64,000 bases of DNA from Canna indica. Lineage: Eukaryota > Streptophyta > Magnoliopsida > Zingiberales > Cannaceae. The stretch is taken from contig CP136893.1 of the NCBI GenBank assembly GCA_034359265.1, forward strand, positions 44,217,501-44,281,500. Direction: 5' to 3'. This document shows positions 33,997 to 45,654 of this stretch, in pieces. Each line of letters begins with the position of its first letter. The stretch's first letter is position 1. Under the pieces are notes generated by a model that did no database searches, was not told the DNA's origin, and saw only the letters and a program-made list of their open reading frames with translations. A program made the position numbers and the translations under genes.

Positions 33997-36597
33997 TGTA
34001 ATATCCCAGATATTTAAATTTATTATTTTTTCCTTTTATGTGTATTTGCCAGCTTAGCGTACTAGTTCGTGGTTGAGTCGAGTCGACTCATGGTCCGGAG
34101 CGAGCTTGCGAGCTTGGGTAAGTAAAATATAAATTTATAAATTTATGAATTTTTAGGCTTGGGTGGTTGAGAGTATTTAATTTAGTGTTGTGTGTATATA
34201 ATTGCTAATTATGTTCATATGGGTATTTAATTAATTGTTTGTGATTTATTAGAATGAGATTAATTAAATTATTTAAGTCTATTGGGTTAGCGGGTTTTAG
34301 TTTTGGCTTAAGGTGGATGCGGGTTGTGAATTAATGGTTTAAGGGCTTAGGGTTGAGGAGGGTGTACAAAACCCCCCCTAATGGCTTGTGGCTCCTATTT
34401 TGGCGCCACCTAAAAAGTTGAGAAAGGGAGCCAGCCGCCAAGCCAAGCCAAGCCGCCAGCCCCCTTTCCCTTTCTCCTTGGAGCCGCCACCCAGAGCCAA
34501 GCCGAGCCACTATTTTTTCTTCCTCTTCTTCTCTTCCTTCTTTCTCTTTGGAGCCGAGCCGCCTGCTTCCTCTCCCTCTCTTCTTTCCCTTTGGAGCCAA
34601 GCCGAGAGGAGCCAGCCAAGCCAGTCCCTCTCCTTCCCCTCTCTCCCTCTCTCCAAGCCGGCGGTTTGGAGTGAAGCCGAATTCGAGGGTCGTCATCCGG
34701 GATTTCTTTCCTAATATTTTTCCAAATTAAGGTGAGTGGTTTACCCTCTCTCTTCAGGATTTTAATCGAATTTTTGAAGCCGTTCGTGACGGCTCGGTAT
34801 TTATGCCTTGTTCTTGGATTTTTTTTGAGTTCTTGCCATATTTTCTTGATGTGCAAATCATGATTTATTCTTCCAAATTTGGCTTCTTGATTTGTGGATT
34901 AAATATGTGATTTTGGGTAGAAATCATATGGTAGGAGTAAGATCTTGATAATAACTAATTAATGGTTCTTGAGAAGGGGATTCTTGATCCTAATGTTTGA
35001 CTCTTGATTTAAGTGTATGAGTTATTGTTAATCTTGATTAAAAGCATGATTTCTATGAATTAGTTCCTGAGATTAGTATTCTGTCATAATGGTAATTTAG
35101 GAATTATTTTTTTGTTAATTTTCGGATTTAATTCTATAAATATGCTGAAATGGCATGTTTGCTGAAATTGTATGCTGAGATGATGAATCTGTGCTAATTT
35201 TAATTTATTTGCTTTGATGTGTGTGCATGTGTGAATATAGTTGTGTAACCTATCGTTTCGACCAGAAAACATAGTTTGGAAACATAGGACAAACTTTGGA
35301 GACTAGATTCGGGTCAGACACAGCAGCTCTGGGAAGAACAGTAACCTAAAACAAAATCCTAATTGAGATAATCTAAATTTTAATTCTATAATTAAAATTG
35401 AGGTTAAGGGTGAGCATAATCTGTTATCAACCAACTTACAAGGTGTTCATGAAATAAAACCACACGGGTTCATGATATTACAAGTCTAAGGGATAGGGGT
35501 CGGGTTTGGAGTGTTGAGACACTTCATAATGTGGACACCCCTAGGACACCGCAGGGGGATCTTGACTTAGGTCTTGATGTGCCATATCCTTGGGAATGGC
35601 GGAGCGGCTCGATTAGGAGCTGGGGTTCTGGCTACGCCCGGGTGGTTGGACGCCAAAATTCCCAACCTTCAGGATAAGTTCGGAGGGCCTTTCCTGATTA
35701 TCCTAGTATGTGAGGTTGCCTCTAGGCATGGTAGGAATTCGACCCGATGCACCTCTTGATGGTGATGTTTCCCTTGGGCATGGTAGGGATTCGACCCGAT
35801 GCACCTCTTGACGGTGATGTTGCCTCTAGGCACGGTAGGGCATCGACCTGATGCACCTCTTTGATGGTGATGTTGCCTTCGGGCATGGTAGGGCTTCGGC
35901 CTTATGCACCTCTTTGATGGTGATGTTGCCTTCGGGCATGGTAGGGCTTCGACCAGATGCACATTTTATGGCTGATGTTGCCTTCGGGCATGGTAGGGCT
36001 TCGGCCTGATGCACCTCTTTGAGAACTAGATGCCGTGGGCATGGGTGGTCTGTTGGCCTGGTAGCTAGTCACACCTTTGTGACATTGCCTCTATAGAGAT
36101 AGATATATTTTTGTTATCTCTGTGGTGTTGATTTGTGGGGGTTGGTAAAACTGCTCATTGAGTTCTTTGAACTCACTCGTTGTTGTTGTTTGTTTTTTTT
36201 GGCAGAGGACCGTGAGGTGGGCTGGAGCACTTGGTGCAGCTGGAGGGCAGAGGAGCCACATAATCTCATAGCAGTCCTACTTAGGGGTCGTAGTCGAGTC
36301 TGTAGTAGGCTGTCATGCACTTTTATTTTGGTATTTGGAGTTGTAGTCCCATGGGGACATTCACGTTTTATTCAGTTTTATTTATTAAAAGAATTATTGC
36401 TCTTCGATTTATTTCCGCACTTGAAATATATATTTCAAACGTTGTTGTTTTGAAATGAAAATCTGTTTTGGTTCTTTTATTATTAAAAGCTATTATTTAC
36501 TTGTTGTTTATGATGTTGGCATGTGCATTAGTTAGGCTGCGGGGTATAGGTATGTATACCCTGGCCGGTCATGTGACCCTACAAGTGGGGCGTGATA
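33997..36597 (+). mobile_element. Tekay-like gypsy solo LTR, 2601 bp
   Basis: TGTAATATCC to GGGGCGTGATA (last CA decayed to TA), with exact GGAGG duplications at 33992-33996 and 36598-36602. It contains GAGTCGACTCATGGTCCGGA near the start, a GAGCC-rich pyrimidine/purine stretch (34430-34690), AAGGTGAGTGG (34731), the 52-bp minisatellite, GGCAGAGGACCGTGAGGTG (36203) and GGTGCAGCTGGAGGGCAG. Long proline-rich or Arg-rich ORFs here come from composition and are not genes. Confidence 0.9.
35712..36025 (+). repeat. 52-53-bp minisatellite, about six units
   Basis: Unit GATGCACCTCTT(T)GATGGTGA / TGTTGCCTTCGGGCATGGTA / GGGCTTCGACC. Same array in the LTRs at 39515 (less than two units), 45655 and 61704. 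Confidence 0.9.
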
Positions 36598-36852
36598 GGA
36601 GGCCTTCTCTAGACTCGTCCATGACGTCTTTGGTGTACACATCAAACTTCTAGAATTTTCGCGACGAACATGAACACGTTGACTTATGTCCTTCCGATTT
36701 TCTGATTTCTCCGATATTTCAGATCGAGGACTTTGAGCGTTAACAGATATGGAGCCTGAAAATATTCCTCAATGAAACATTAGTTATTTAGTTCCATGTT
36801 TGTTATCATCAAAACCGTGATTATGACCAAGGTAGAAAACCTTAGGCCAACA

Positions 36853-36870
36853 ATCTCTCCCTTTTTGATG
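36853..36870 (-). promoter_or_regulatory. Polypurine tract of E3
   Basis: Minus strand ATCAAAAAGGGAGAGAT next to the LTR end at 36852. The second purine tract is at about 36927-36945 (GGGATTTCCCCCCAATC on the plus strand). Confidence 0.8.
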
Positions 36871-39514
36871 ATGACAAACATCCTTAAGAAAATATATTCG
36901 TTAAAGCACAAAGGATATCAATCATGGGATTTCCCCCCAATCAACATGCATATCTTTATAATAGAACTCCTCCTATCTATATGCATTATTTTCCTATATT
37001 TTCTTCCCATTTTAATTAAATTTTTCTTCCCCTTTTGACATCACTCAAAAAGGGCAATAAAAGTCAATCAAAAGTCAAAGTAGGGACTCCAAAAGTTTGT
37101 TTTTCATGAAAGTCAAAGCCAACCAATTCAAGTGATGAAAACAAGACATCGAATAAGAGACTAAGTCATACATGATAGCAATATATGATAAATAAATTCA
37201 AAGTCTAGAAATCATTTATAAGCGTAAGTATAGATATTTTCATGTATCGATCAAATATTTAAAAATTATTTTAGAAATGATTTTTCACTTAAAATGAGTA
37301 GAACGATACCATAAGTGAATTTGAAATATCATACTTCAAGTCTCGATCGAAGATTTCGACGGAAATCCGAAGTATCGAAAAATGAGTAGTTGGGAAGAAC
37401 GATACTTTAAAGTTTCAAAATCCAATTTCAAAAATCCAAATCAAATCACATTCATACTCAAGATTTTCAAAAATTTTATGCCATAAACTAGATTTTTCAA
37501 GGAAGATGTAGATTCAAGAATTAACAAAAAATAATTTTTTTTTGCATTTTTCTAAAATTCACTAATTTCTAGTGGCATTTTCGTAAATAATTGGAATTAT
37601 CAAAATTTTTCCATATTTCATTCAAACTTTCCAGATACTAAGATATGGTCATCTAAAGCTTGTGTATCAAGTTTGAAGCGAAAATAATATCGTTTGATCA
37701 AAATTTCAACTTAGCACGGTTTCATTCGAAGTTGGCATGAAAACATGAAAATGCTAAGTACCAAATTTTGCTATCTACTCATGTTTTCTCTAACTTAGAC
37801 ACCTGAACATCTAACATGAGTGAATCTAATTATATTGATCAAGTTTGGGCTGAAAAGGAGGTTTCTAAGTCACTTTGTTGACTTAGATCAAAGAGATACT
37901 TATGTATACATAAATCAAATTCTTAAATCCCTATCAAATCATATTCTTGATGAAATTTTTTGAAACTTTAACTGTAGAAACTAAATTTTGCAAGGAATAT
38001 ACAGGTTCATGAATCAGTAAAAAATTAGTTTTCTAGAAATTCCTAAAATTCTTGAAAGTCCAGGGGCATTTTCATAAATTCTAGGTATTTTTTTTCAAAA
38101 GTTGTCAATTTTGCTTCAAACTTTTCGGACATTGCTGAATAATCATTTAAGATGCGCGTGTCAAGTTGGAGCTCAAAATGAAATTTCTAAGTCTATTTTT
38201 GAACCGATCTCAATTGCAACCCAAAACTCATTTTTAAGATATCGCTCAAGGTATCAATTTTTTTTTGGAAATGATTTCACTCAAAGAATAGTGAGAACGA
38301 TATTAGAAATGGAATCAAAATAGTATACACCGAGTTTCATTTGCAGTTTTCGATGAAAAATCAAAGTATCGAAAAGATTGATATTTCAAGAGGGTGATAC
38401 TTTGCATTTTTGAAATCCAACTTCAAAATTCCACTATAAATTCGATTCTTAATGAAAATTGATGAAATTTTTACTCAAGAAACTATATTTTTCAATTAAT
38501 ATGCAGTTTCAAGAATTATTTAAAAATGATTTTTCTATATTTTTCTAAAAATAACTGAAAATTCTAAAATTTCAATGACATTTTTGTAATTTTCAGTTAT
38601 TTTTCAACATGTGCTCAATTTTTATTCAAACTTTTATGACACCACAAAATGGTCATGTAAAGAGTGTATGTCAAGTTTGAAAAGAAAATTATGTCCTTAA
38701 GTCAAGATATCAACCTAGCATGGTTTCATTCAAAACTAAACTAGTTATCATGAAACTTGCTAAGTGTCAATCTTATCATTTACTCATGGTTTTTCAAATT
38801 TAAACCAATGGGCACCTAACATGAGAAATTCTAAACTAGTTCCCCAAATATGGATTGAAAATGAGACATCTAAGTCAATTTGTTGACTTGAGTCAACTTG
38901 ATCCAAAAGAGGTTATCTTGAAATGACCTCTATGTCATTTTATCCATATGAATTTCTCATTCTAAATGCATGGAAACATGTTATACCTATTCTTAAACAT
39001 GTTTATGAAGTTTGAACTCAAAAAGAAATGTCCAAGTCGATTTGTTGACTTGGGTCAAACTTTTCCAAGTTTAAGTCCTATAAAGTGAGTTATCATTTGC
39101 TCAATTTCTCATGAATTTTTAATTTTAAGCACATGGCAACTAAACATTAACACACCTAAACATGTTCATCTAATTTTTAACTTAAAATGAAGTCTCTAAA
39201 GAAAAATTTCAAGCTAGTCCGATTTCATAAGTATCATGATATCATGAAATGAGCTAAGTTATCAAGATTTTTCTTACTCATGAAAATTCAAACAATTATC
39301 ATGCATAATCAATCTTGAGCATAGAGAAATCATTTAAGCATAATTATTAAGGTAATTAAGCAATGTTTTAACAAAAGTAAAACTCACCTCTTTCGAGAGA
39401 ATTTTGTCAAACTTGTCAATTACTTTTCAATTTTCTTCATGATAGCATAGTCTTCTATTAACATTCTCAACTTGCAAGTAGACTTCATTAGTAGATTTAA
39501 TGAAACTAAAACTA
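36871..39514 (-). mobile_element. E3 interior, non-coding, with diverged tandem modules
   Basis: AT-rich without pol. A module of about 500 bp recurs with starts near 37447, 37935 and 38445. Each has ATTC.TA.TGAAATTTT, AAACTA.ATTTTTCAA, a TTTTCTAAAA block, AGTGGCATTTTCGTAAAT and ATTCAAACTTTCC.GA. Shorter blocks with CTAAGTCAATTTGTTGACTT follow. The same modules are found in E1 and E4. Confidence 0.75.
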
Positions 39515-41291
39515 CGTAATATCCTATATAATTAAATTTATTATTTTTTCTCTTGTGTGTGTGTTTTCCAGCCTAGTGGACTAGTTGTGGTCGAGTCGAG
39601 TTGAATCATGGTCCGGAGCGAGCTTGCGAGCTCGGGTAAGTAGGATATGAATTTATGAATTTTAGGCTTGGGTATTTCAAATTATTTAATTTGATGTTGT
39701 GTGTGCATAATTATTAATTATGTTCATGTGGGTGTATTTAATGGATTGCTTATGATTTATCTTGTATTAATATTAAATTAATTAAGTCTATCAGGTTAGT
39801 GGGTTTTGGTTTTGGCTTAAGGTGGATGTAGGTTGTGGATTAAGGATTTAAGGGGTTAGGGTTGAGGAGGGAGTATAAAACCCTTCCTCATGGCTTGTGG
39901 TTCCTATTTTGGAGCCACCTAAAAAGTTTAGAAAGGGAGCCAGCCGCCAAGCCAAGCCAAGCCACCAGCCCCTTTCCCTTTCTCCTTGGAGCCGCGGCTA
40001 CCTAGAGCCGAGCTGAGCCGCCTGCTTCCTCTTCCTCTCTTCCTTCCTTCCCTTCGGAGCCGAGCCGAGAGGAGCCGAGCCAAGCCGCCTGCTTCCTCCC
40101 CTCTTCCTCTCTTCTTTCCCTTTGGAGCCAAGCCAAGGGGAGTCGAGCCGCCCTCTTCTTCCCCTCTCTCTTCGGGATTTTAATCTGATTTTTGAAGCCG
40201 TTCGTGATGGCTCGGTATTTATGCCTTGTTCTTGGATTTTCTTCGAGTTCTTGCCATATTTTCTTGAAGTGCAGATCATGATTTATTCTTCCAAATTTGG
40301 TTTCTTGATTTATGGATTGCATGCTTAGGATTAAATCTGTGATTTTGGGTAGAAATCATGTGGTAGGATTATGATCTTGATAATGACTAATTAAGCGTTC
40401 TTGAGAAGGGGGTTCTTCATCCTAATGCTTGACTCTTGATTTAAGTGTACGGGTTCTTGTTAATCTTGATTAAAAGCATGATTTTTGTGAAATAATTCCT
40501 GAGATTAGTATTATGTCCTAATGGTAATTTAGGGATTTAATTTATGTTAATTTTCGGATTTAATTATATAAGTTTGTTGAAATTGCATGTTTGCTGGAAT
40601 TTTATGCTGAGATGATGAATCTGTACATGTTGAAATTTCATAGGGCTTCGACCTGATGCACATTTTGTTGGTGATGTTGCCTTCGGGCATGGTAGGGCTT
40701 CGGCCTGATGCACCTCTTTGAAGAGTTAGATGTCGTGGGCAAGGATGGCTTGTTGGCCTGGTAGCTAGTCACACATTTGTGACATTGCCTCTATAGAGAT
40801 TGATATATTCTTGTTATCTTTGTGATGTTGATTTGTGGGGGTTGGTAAAACTGCTCACGGAGTTCTTTGAACTCACCAGTTGTCATTGTTTTGTTTTGTT
40901 TTGCAGAGCCTAACCTGTGAGGTGGGCTAGAGCACTTGGCGTAGCTGGAGGGCAGAGGAGCCACATGATCTCATAGCAGTCCTAGTTAGGGGTCGTAGTC
41001 GAGTTTGTAGTAGGTTGTCATGCATTTTTATTTTGGTATTTGGAGTTGTAGTCCTATGGGGACATTCACATTTTATTCAGTTTTATTTATTAAAAGAACT
41101 GTTGCTCTTCGATTTATTTCCGCACTTGAGATATGTATTTAAAACCTTGTTGTTTTGAAATAAAAATCTGTTTTGGTTCTTTTATTATTAAAAACTGTTA
41201 TTTATGATGTTGGCATGTGCATAAGTTAGGCTGCGGGGTATAAGTATGTATACCCTAGCCGGTCACGTGACCCTACAATTGGATTGTGACA
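39515..41291 (+). mobile_element. Tekay-like gypsy solo LTR with internal deletion
   Basis: CGTAATATCC (first T lost to C) to GGATTGTGACA. Flanks are AACTA (39510-39514) and AGCTA (41292-41296). It is shorter than its relatives (1777 bp) because about 0.8 kb is missing at about 40630, where text equivalent to 35190 joins text equivalent to 35940 within the minisatellite. TATAAAACCC at about 39875; TTTTGCAGAGCC 3' splice-like site at about 40900. Confidence 0.85.
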
Positions 41292-41972
41292 AGCTACTAG
41301 CAAGCAACCCAAACCAAATAACAAAGAGAAAAATGAAGTATCTTTTTCAAAATCCATTTTGCTAAATAGTTTGAAATCTGTTTCAAAACATGTTATCATG
41401 AATTCGAAATGAATTTTAAGATATCACAAATTTTATATTAATGAAAAATTGATCTCCAACCCTTTCTATAGGTTGAAAACCGAAAGACCACAATGAGCCT
41501 ATGATTTAGAACCGAAAGGTCGCTTAGGTTCATTATAGGCAACTAAGGTCTCCAAAGAGACCGGGAAATCAAAAATAAAAAGTGTTTTTTCGAGAAATAT
41601 AACGAGAGCACGGAAATCAACCAAAGTAATTTATGTATCAAAATTCCAACTATAATATAGGAATTAAGTGATAGGAATGATACCGATGTATTTTTTATTT
41701 CAACTTTACTAAGGCATCATGATGACTTGAAGTTGCAACCTCATGAAGATTTTTTTCAACCGAATCCGAGGTCAAGTTCAATATTTCATTTGTCATTCAT
41801 CCTTGCGTGGTAACTCCCCCTACAAAAGAACAAGAAACTTTTGGTACCCAAATGACTTTTGTTCATTGGGGGTTAGATGGTCAAGGAATCCAAACTTTCC
41901 TAGCTACACTTGGATTTTTCTTGAAAGCACAATCATTAATGGCATGGCAAAAAATACCACAACAAAAACAAA
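41292..41972 (-). pseudogene. Left duplicate of E3 post-gag region and gag 3' end
   Basis: Nearly identical by eye to 48372-49053. It contains the structured segment (41472-41562) and the last part of gag with the second knuckle, then stops abruptly at about 41971, where gypsy RNase H sequence begins. Confidence 0.85.
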
Positions 41973-41974
41973 GG

Positions 41975-42189
41975 TAGTGACACCACAGCTTCAATGGGAA
42001 CACCAGTGCTGCTAGCTCAAGATCATGAGTCGAGTAATTCTTCTCGTGGACCTTCAGCTGCCAAGAGGCATAAGCTATCACCCTGCCATTCTGCATCAAC
42101 ACACAACCCAAGCTGACCCGGGAGGCAACACAATAAACAACAAATCCTCTCGAGCCTGAGGGTACTGCTAGAACTGGTGCCGACGTCAA
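41975..42189 (-). pseudogene. Gypsy RNase H N-part fused to copia gag knuckle
   Basis: One open frame (42189 to 41881) starts with [37 protein letters not shown] and [20 protein letters not shown] (gypsy RNase H, including the S.QL and DLEL landmarks). At the recombination joint (about 41971) it passes in frame into [20 protein letters not shown], the SIRE gag knuckle. The remaining RNase H, integrase and chromodomain present in G (55959-57716) are absent here. Confidence 0.85.
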
Positions 42190-42194
42190 GCAGT

Positions 42195-43037
42195 CTTGAG
42201 CTTCAAAAAACTCTCCTCATACTTACTGTCCTATTCAAACTTGACCTACTTCTGAGTTAAGCGGGTCAATGACGCTGCAATCCTGGAGAAATTCTCCACG
42301 AATTTTCTATAATAACCTGCCAACCCCAGGAAACTGTGAATCTCAGTGACATTAGTCGACATTTTCTAATTCTGAACTGCTTCTATCTTCGCGGGGTCTA
42401 CTTTTACTCCTTCCCTGGACACCACATGGCCAAAGAATTCTACACTCTCCAGCCAGAACTCGCACTTGGTTAGTTTTGCATACAATCTGTGGTCCCTGAG
42501 AATCTCCAAAACTACCCTTAATTGATGATACCCTGACCGTAGGTCAATCTTGGAAAACCCCTAAGCCCCCTGAAGTTGATCAAATAAATCATCGATCCTG
42601 GGAAGCGGGTACTGGTTCTTCACCATCACCTTATTAAGTTATCGATAGTATATGCACATCCACATGGATCCATCCTTTTTTTTCACAAAGAGCACTAGAG
42701 CACCCCAAGGCGTAACACTTGGGCGAATGAAGCCCAACTTAAGAAGCTCATGCAATTGGGATTTCAACTCCCTCAACTCAGCTGGTGCCATCTGATACGG
42801 CGGAATGGAGATCGGCTTCACCCCAGGCTGCAAGTCAATACAGAACTCAATATCTCTCGCTGGAGGCAACCCTGGCAACTCCTCTAGAAACACATCAGAG
42901 AACCTACATACCACAGGCGTTGCCTCCATACTCCGGGCCACGGCTCCGCTGTTCTCAGCCATAGATACAAAGGCCAAGAATGATTGCCAACCGCCTAGAA
43001 GTAGCTTCCGAGCCTTGAGAGCTGAAATCGACACCAA
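42195..43037 (-). pseudogene. Tekay-like reverse transcriptase with catalytic segment deleted
   Basis: Minus strand: [59 protein letters not shown] and VKKKDGSMWMCIYYR, then [12 protein letters not shown]. These are RT fingers and the first palm motif. At about 42517 a 216-bp segment present in G (58260-58475) is missing between two CCTTAA repeats, exactly 72 codons, and takes the FIDD catalytic motif with it. Stops follow CIYYR and QLQGA. Confidence 0.85.
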
Positions 43038-43199
43038 CGAATCTCGCCTTCCCCCAAACCAGAAGGTAAACTAGGGCAACTCGGGCTTACTGATGGTCAC
43101 AGTCTTAGCCCTGCAGTCCACTGAGGCGAAATGGTCCGCCAACTAGTTCATGCACAAAATCACATCAAGCTCCAACATCGGCAGGAGTGTCAATTCGGC

Positions 43200-43680
43200 C
43201 ATCAGGACGTGCCCACAAATGACCACCTTGCAGCCTCAAAAGACTGTCTCTGCCAGCACAAAAACACCCATAGGTGTAGACACCACAAGAGGCAACTCAA
43301 GAACAGAGGGTTTCTTTGTCAACTTAGCAGCAAACAAAGGATATACAAAAGAGTGCATAGCACCCAGATCAAACAAGACATATGCAATGGCAGAACCAAC
43401 AACAAGGTTACCTGACACTACTACCCTGGACGCCTCAGTGCCCTCTTGGTTCATAGCAAACACCCGAGCAACGGGCCTCTTTGATCCAGCAGCTTGTTGG
43501 CCTCCACCCTGAGTCTGACCCCTCTGAACCATGGAACCCACTGACATTGGTGCCTTTCCTCTGGTCTGATCAGGCTGCTGACTGCCCTTGCCAGGACAAT
43601 CCTTTAAGTAGTACCCAACCTGTTCGCACCCAAAACATGCCTCAGAGCGAAACCGCTCTGGGTCCTGCTCAACTCCGGTC
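43200..43680 (-). pseudogene. Tekay-like zinc knuckle and aspartic protease
   Basis: Knuckle CFGCEQVGYYLKDC (about 43640-43600) has Tyr for the zinc-binding His. The protease (43547-43236) has AYVLFDLGAMHSFV where the family has LFDSGA.HSF. The catalytic Asp is kept and the Ser is Leu. A stop follows the VFVLAETVF block. Confidence 0.8.
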
Positions 43681-43689
43681 GCACATAAT

Positions 43690-43924
43690 CATGGCCTTTA
43701 AGCATAAGGTCGCTTTACACCCATAATTTATATTTCCCGAAATCTAGGGGAAAGATCCTCCCATCAATCCAAAATTTCGGCTATAGGGGAAATTTACCGT
43801 AAGCCAACCCCTATAGATCCCTTATGCAGAACTCTATCAACCAGCCCTCCTAGGATACCTAGGGCTGCCCTAACCAGACTGCACCATAAATATTTAAACT
43901 ATATGACTAGACCCAATGAATCAT
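43690..43924 (-). other. Sequence replacing the gag core, no gene seen
   Basis: About 230 bp of non-coding text between the gag N-terminus and the knuckle, at the place of the Retrotrans_gag core. The same text is at about 59660-59897 in G, so the replacement predates the duplication. Confidence 0.6.
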
Positions 43925-44137
43925 TCAAGATACTAAGCAAACAAAGGTAGCCCCCAAAAATGATGCACTCTCTAGCACATGGCCATTCACGGCCTCAAGT
44001 TGTGCCACCCTGGGACTATTCAAATTCCTCCTCAACTGGTCGTCTACTTTTATGACCCCGGCCCCGCCATCAGCCTCCGCTCTGGCCTCGACCCTGGCCC
44101 CGCGTGGAGTTACTTCCACTGCCGCTCTATATGGCAC
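43925..44137 (-). pseudogene. gag: Tekay-like gag N-terminal fragment
   Basis: MPYRAAVEVTPRGARVEARA, then GVIKVDDQLRRNLNSPRVAQ, the usual basic start and RNL..PRVAQLE block of Tekay/Del gag. It stops after 70 codons; the core is missing. The start is about 215 bp downstream of the primer-binding site. Confidence 0.75.
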
Positions 44138-44351
44138 TAAAAGGCCTCCATCAATATGAAAACACTAGAAAGAAAACATCACAATAAGACAATTTAATTC
44201 ACCCTAAACAAAATTTTGCAACTTAACCACAAGTCGCGCTGAGGTGCAGACTTAGCCCATTAATATCATAACATACCCTCTAACGTATACTGAGACGCTA
44301 GCAATGCCCTATACGGTAACAACTATAGGTCGTAGTAAGACAAAACCACAT

Positions 44352-44363
44352 GCTCTAATACCA
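44352..44363 (-). promoter_or_regulatory. Primer-binding site, duplicated gypsy copy
   Basis: Minus strand TGGTATTAGAGC, one base from the TGGTATCAGAGC of G (60349-60360). Confidence 0.85.
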
Positions 44364-44366
44364 CAT

Positions 44367-45654
44367 TGTCACGCCCCAACTCAGGGTCACGTGATTGGCC
44401 AGGGTATACGTGCCTATACCCCACAGCCTAACCCATGGACATGCCAACTCAACAACAAAACATAACAGAAAGAAATAATGAGTTTTATTTCAAATGGAAA
44501 ACCAAACCAGAATTTATTATAAGTAAGTTTAGCAAAATAATAAAGTGCGGAAATAATAAATTAAGTTCAACTGTTCATTTACAAATGAAATCTGACATAA
44601 AGACATGAATGTCCCAAGGACTACAACTCCAAAATACTAAAACACAAGTGTATGCCAAAACTACTACAAACTCGACTACGACCCCTAACTAGGAATGCCA
44701 AGAGATCAATGTAGCTCTGCTGCCCTCCAGCCGCGCCAAGTGCTCCATTCCTCCTCACCGGTCAGGCTCTATAAAATAAAAACAACGACAACATATGAGT
44801 TCAAAGAATTCAGTGAGCGGTTCTACCAACCCCCATGAGAAAACCAAACAAAGATAATAAGTATGGAGATGAAACATCTATCTCAAGCAGGAAAAGTCAC
44901 AGGGATGTGACTAGCTAACACGCCACTTGGCCACACATGCCCAAAGGCATCCAACACCCCAAACGGTGAAGAACAACTGGCCTAAGCCAACCATGCCCTA
45001 AGGCAACAAAACCTACTAGGATAATCGGGATTGGCCCATCCGAACTTGCTCCAAGAGACGCGAAGGAACAATCAGGATTCGCCTGTCCGAACTTGCCCCT
45101 TTAAGATATCTCAGGAATAATTGGGATTTGTCCGTCCAAACTTATTCCTTAAAAGCAACTCTGGAATAATTGGGATTTGCCCGTCCGAACTTATCCCACA
45201 AGGCCACACAAGAATAATCGGGATTTGCCCATCCGAACTTACTCCACAAGATAATGTAGGAATAATCGGGATTCGCTCATCCGAACTTATTCCTTTAATT
45301 ATAGAATTTTGGGAACAATCGGGATTTGCCCATCCGAACTTGTTCCACACGATACGCAGGAACAATCGAGATTTGCCCATCCGAACTTGTTCCACAGGTT
45401 GGGAATTAGCCATCCAAGCTTCCGGGCCTAGCCCGTAATCTGGCTCCTAACAGAGCCTCTCCGCCATACAATAAGATATGACATAACATGACCTAAGTTA
45501 AGTGCCTCCTACAGTGTCTTAAGGACGTCTCTATTGGTAAAACTCCAAAACACCCAATGCCCGATTCCAACTCTTAGACCCGTAATGTCATAAACCCGTG
45601 AGTTTTTATTTCATGCATAAGCTTTACTTGTTGGTTCATAACATATTATGCTGC
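44367..45654 (-). mobile_element. Tekay-like 5' LTR, inner part, cut by plus-strand LTR
   Basis: Minus-strand LTR end (TGTCACGCCCCAACTCAGGG on the plus strand) with the 3' splice-like CAGAG at about 44760, the hairpin-unit array at 45018-45410, and a break at ATTATGCTGC where the plus-strand LTR starts. The rest of this LTR is not present on the other side. Confidence 0.85.
45018..45410 (-). repeat. Hairpin-unit array (about 48-bp period), copy A
   Basis: Eight units of the form arm-TCGGGATTTGCCCATCCGAAC-like core-arm, the core written here as its consensus. Well-paired arms: GGAATAA/TTATTCC (45114 and 45142), GGAACAA/TTGTTCC (45312 and 45340). The first unit has mismatched arms AGGATAA and TTGCTCC because one unit was lost by recombination in the core, compared with 61017-61101. 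Confidence 0.85.

Larger units (their letters stand above)
20208..36852 (-). mobile_element. 3' LTR of outer SIRE-like element E3, split by E2, E4 and a gypsy solo LTR
   Basis: Removing the nested elements gives one LTR of about 1.25 kb in four pieces: 20208-20224 (TGTTGGAGAAATGGCCA), 24639-25368, 33745-33996 and 36603-36852 (ending AGGCCAACA). Each break carries a target duplication: GGCCA for E2, TTGTT/TCGTC for E4, GGAGG for the 33997 LTR. The TATA box on the minus strand is at 25337-25344. The GGTCGACC-type array continues at about 33770-33910. The purine tract adjoins at 36853. Confidence 0.85.

Noticed and set aside
34331..34856. Overlapping proline-, serine- or arginine-rich ORFs of 60-148 codons
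   Set aside because: They lie in the GAGCC-rich part of a solo LTR. Similar ORFs recur on both strands at 39928-40322, 46045 and 62092, as expected from composition.
35669..36014. Repeat-rich ORFs (PCPKATSPSKRCI-like) that might be a repeat protein
   Set aside because: They are read through the 52-bp minisatellite. The period is not a multiple of three and frames change from array to array (also 47414-47852 and 63340-63694).
43131..43512. Plus-strand ORFs of 94-120 codons opposite the protease, repeated at 59097-59478
   Set aside because: Antisense shadows of the minus-strand protease and RT region, conserved only because the whole block is duplicated.
45018..45410. CRISPR-like array
   Set aside because: The units vary along their whole length, there are no constant repeats with unique spacers, and the context is a plant LTR.
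45111..45438. ORFs of 100-105 codons with ISSDGQIPII repeats
   Set aside because: Product of the hairpin-unit array in an LTR, open on both strands, no start or codon evidence.
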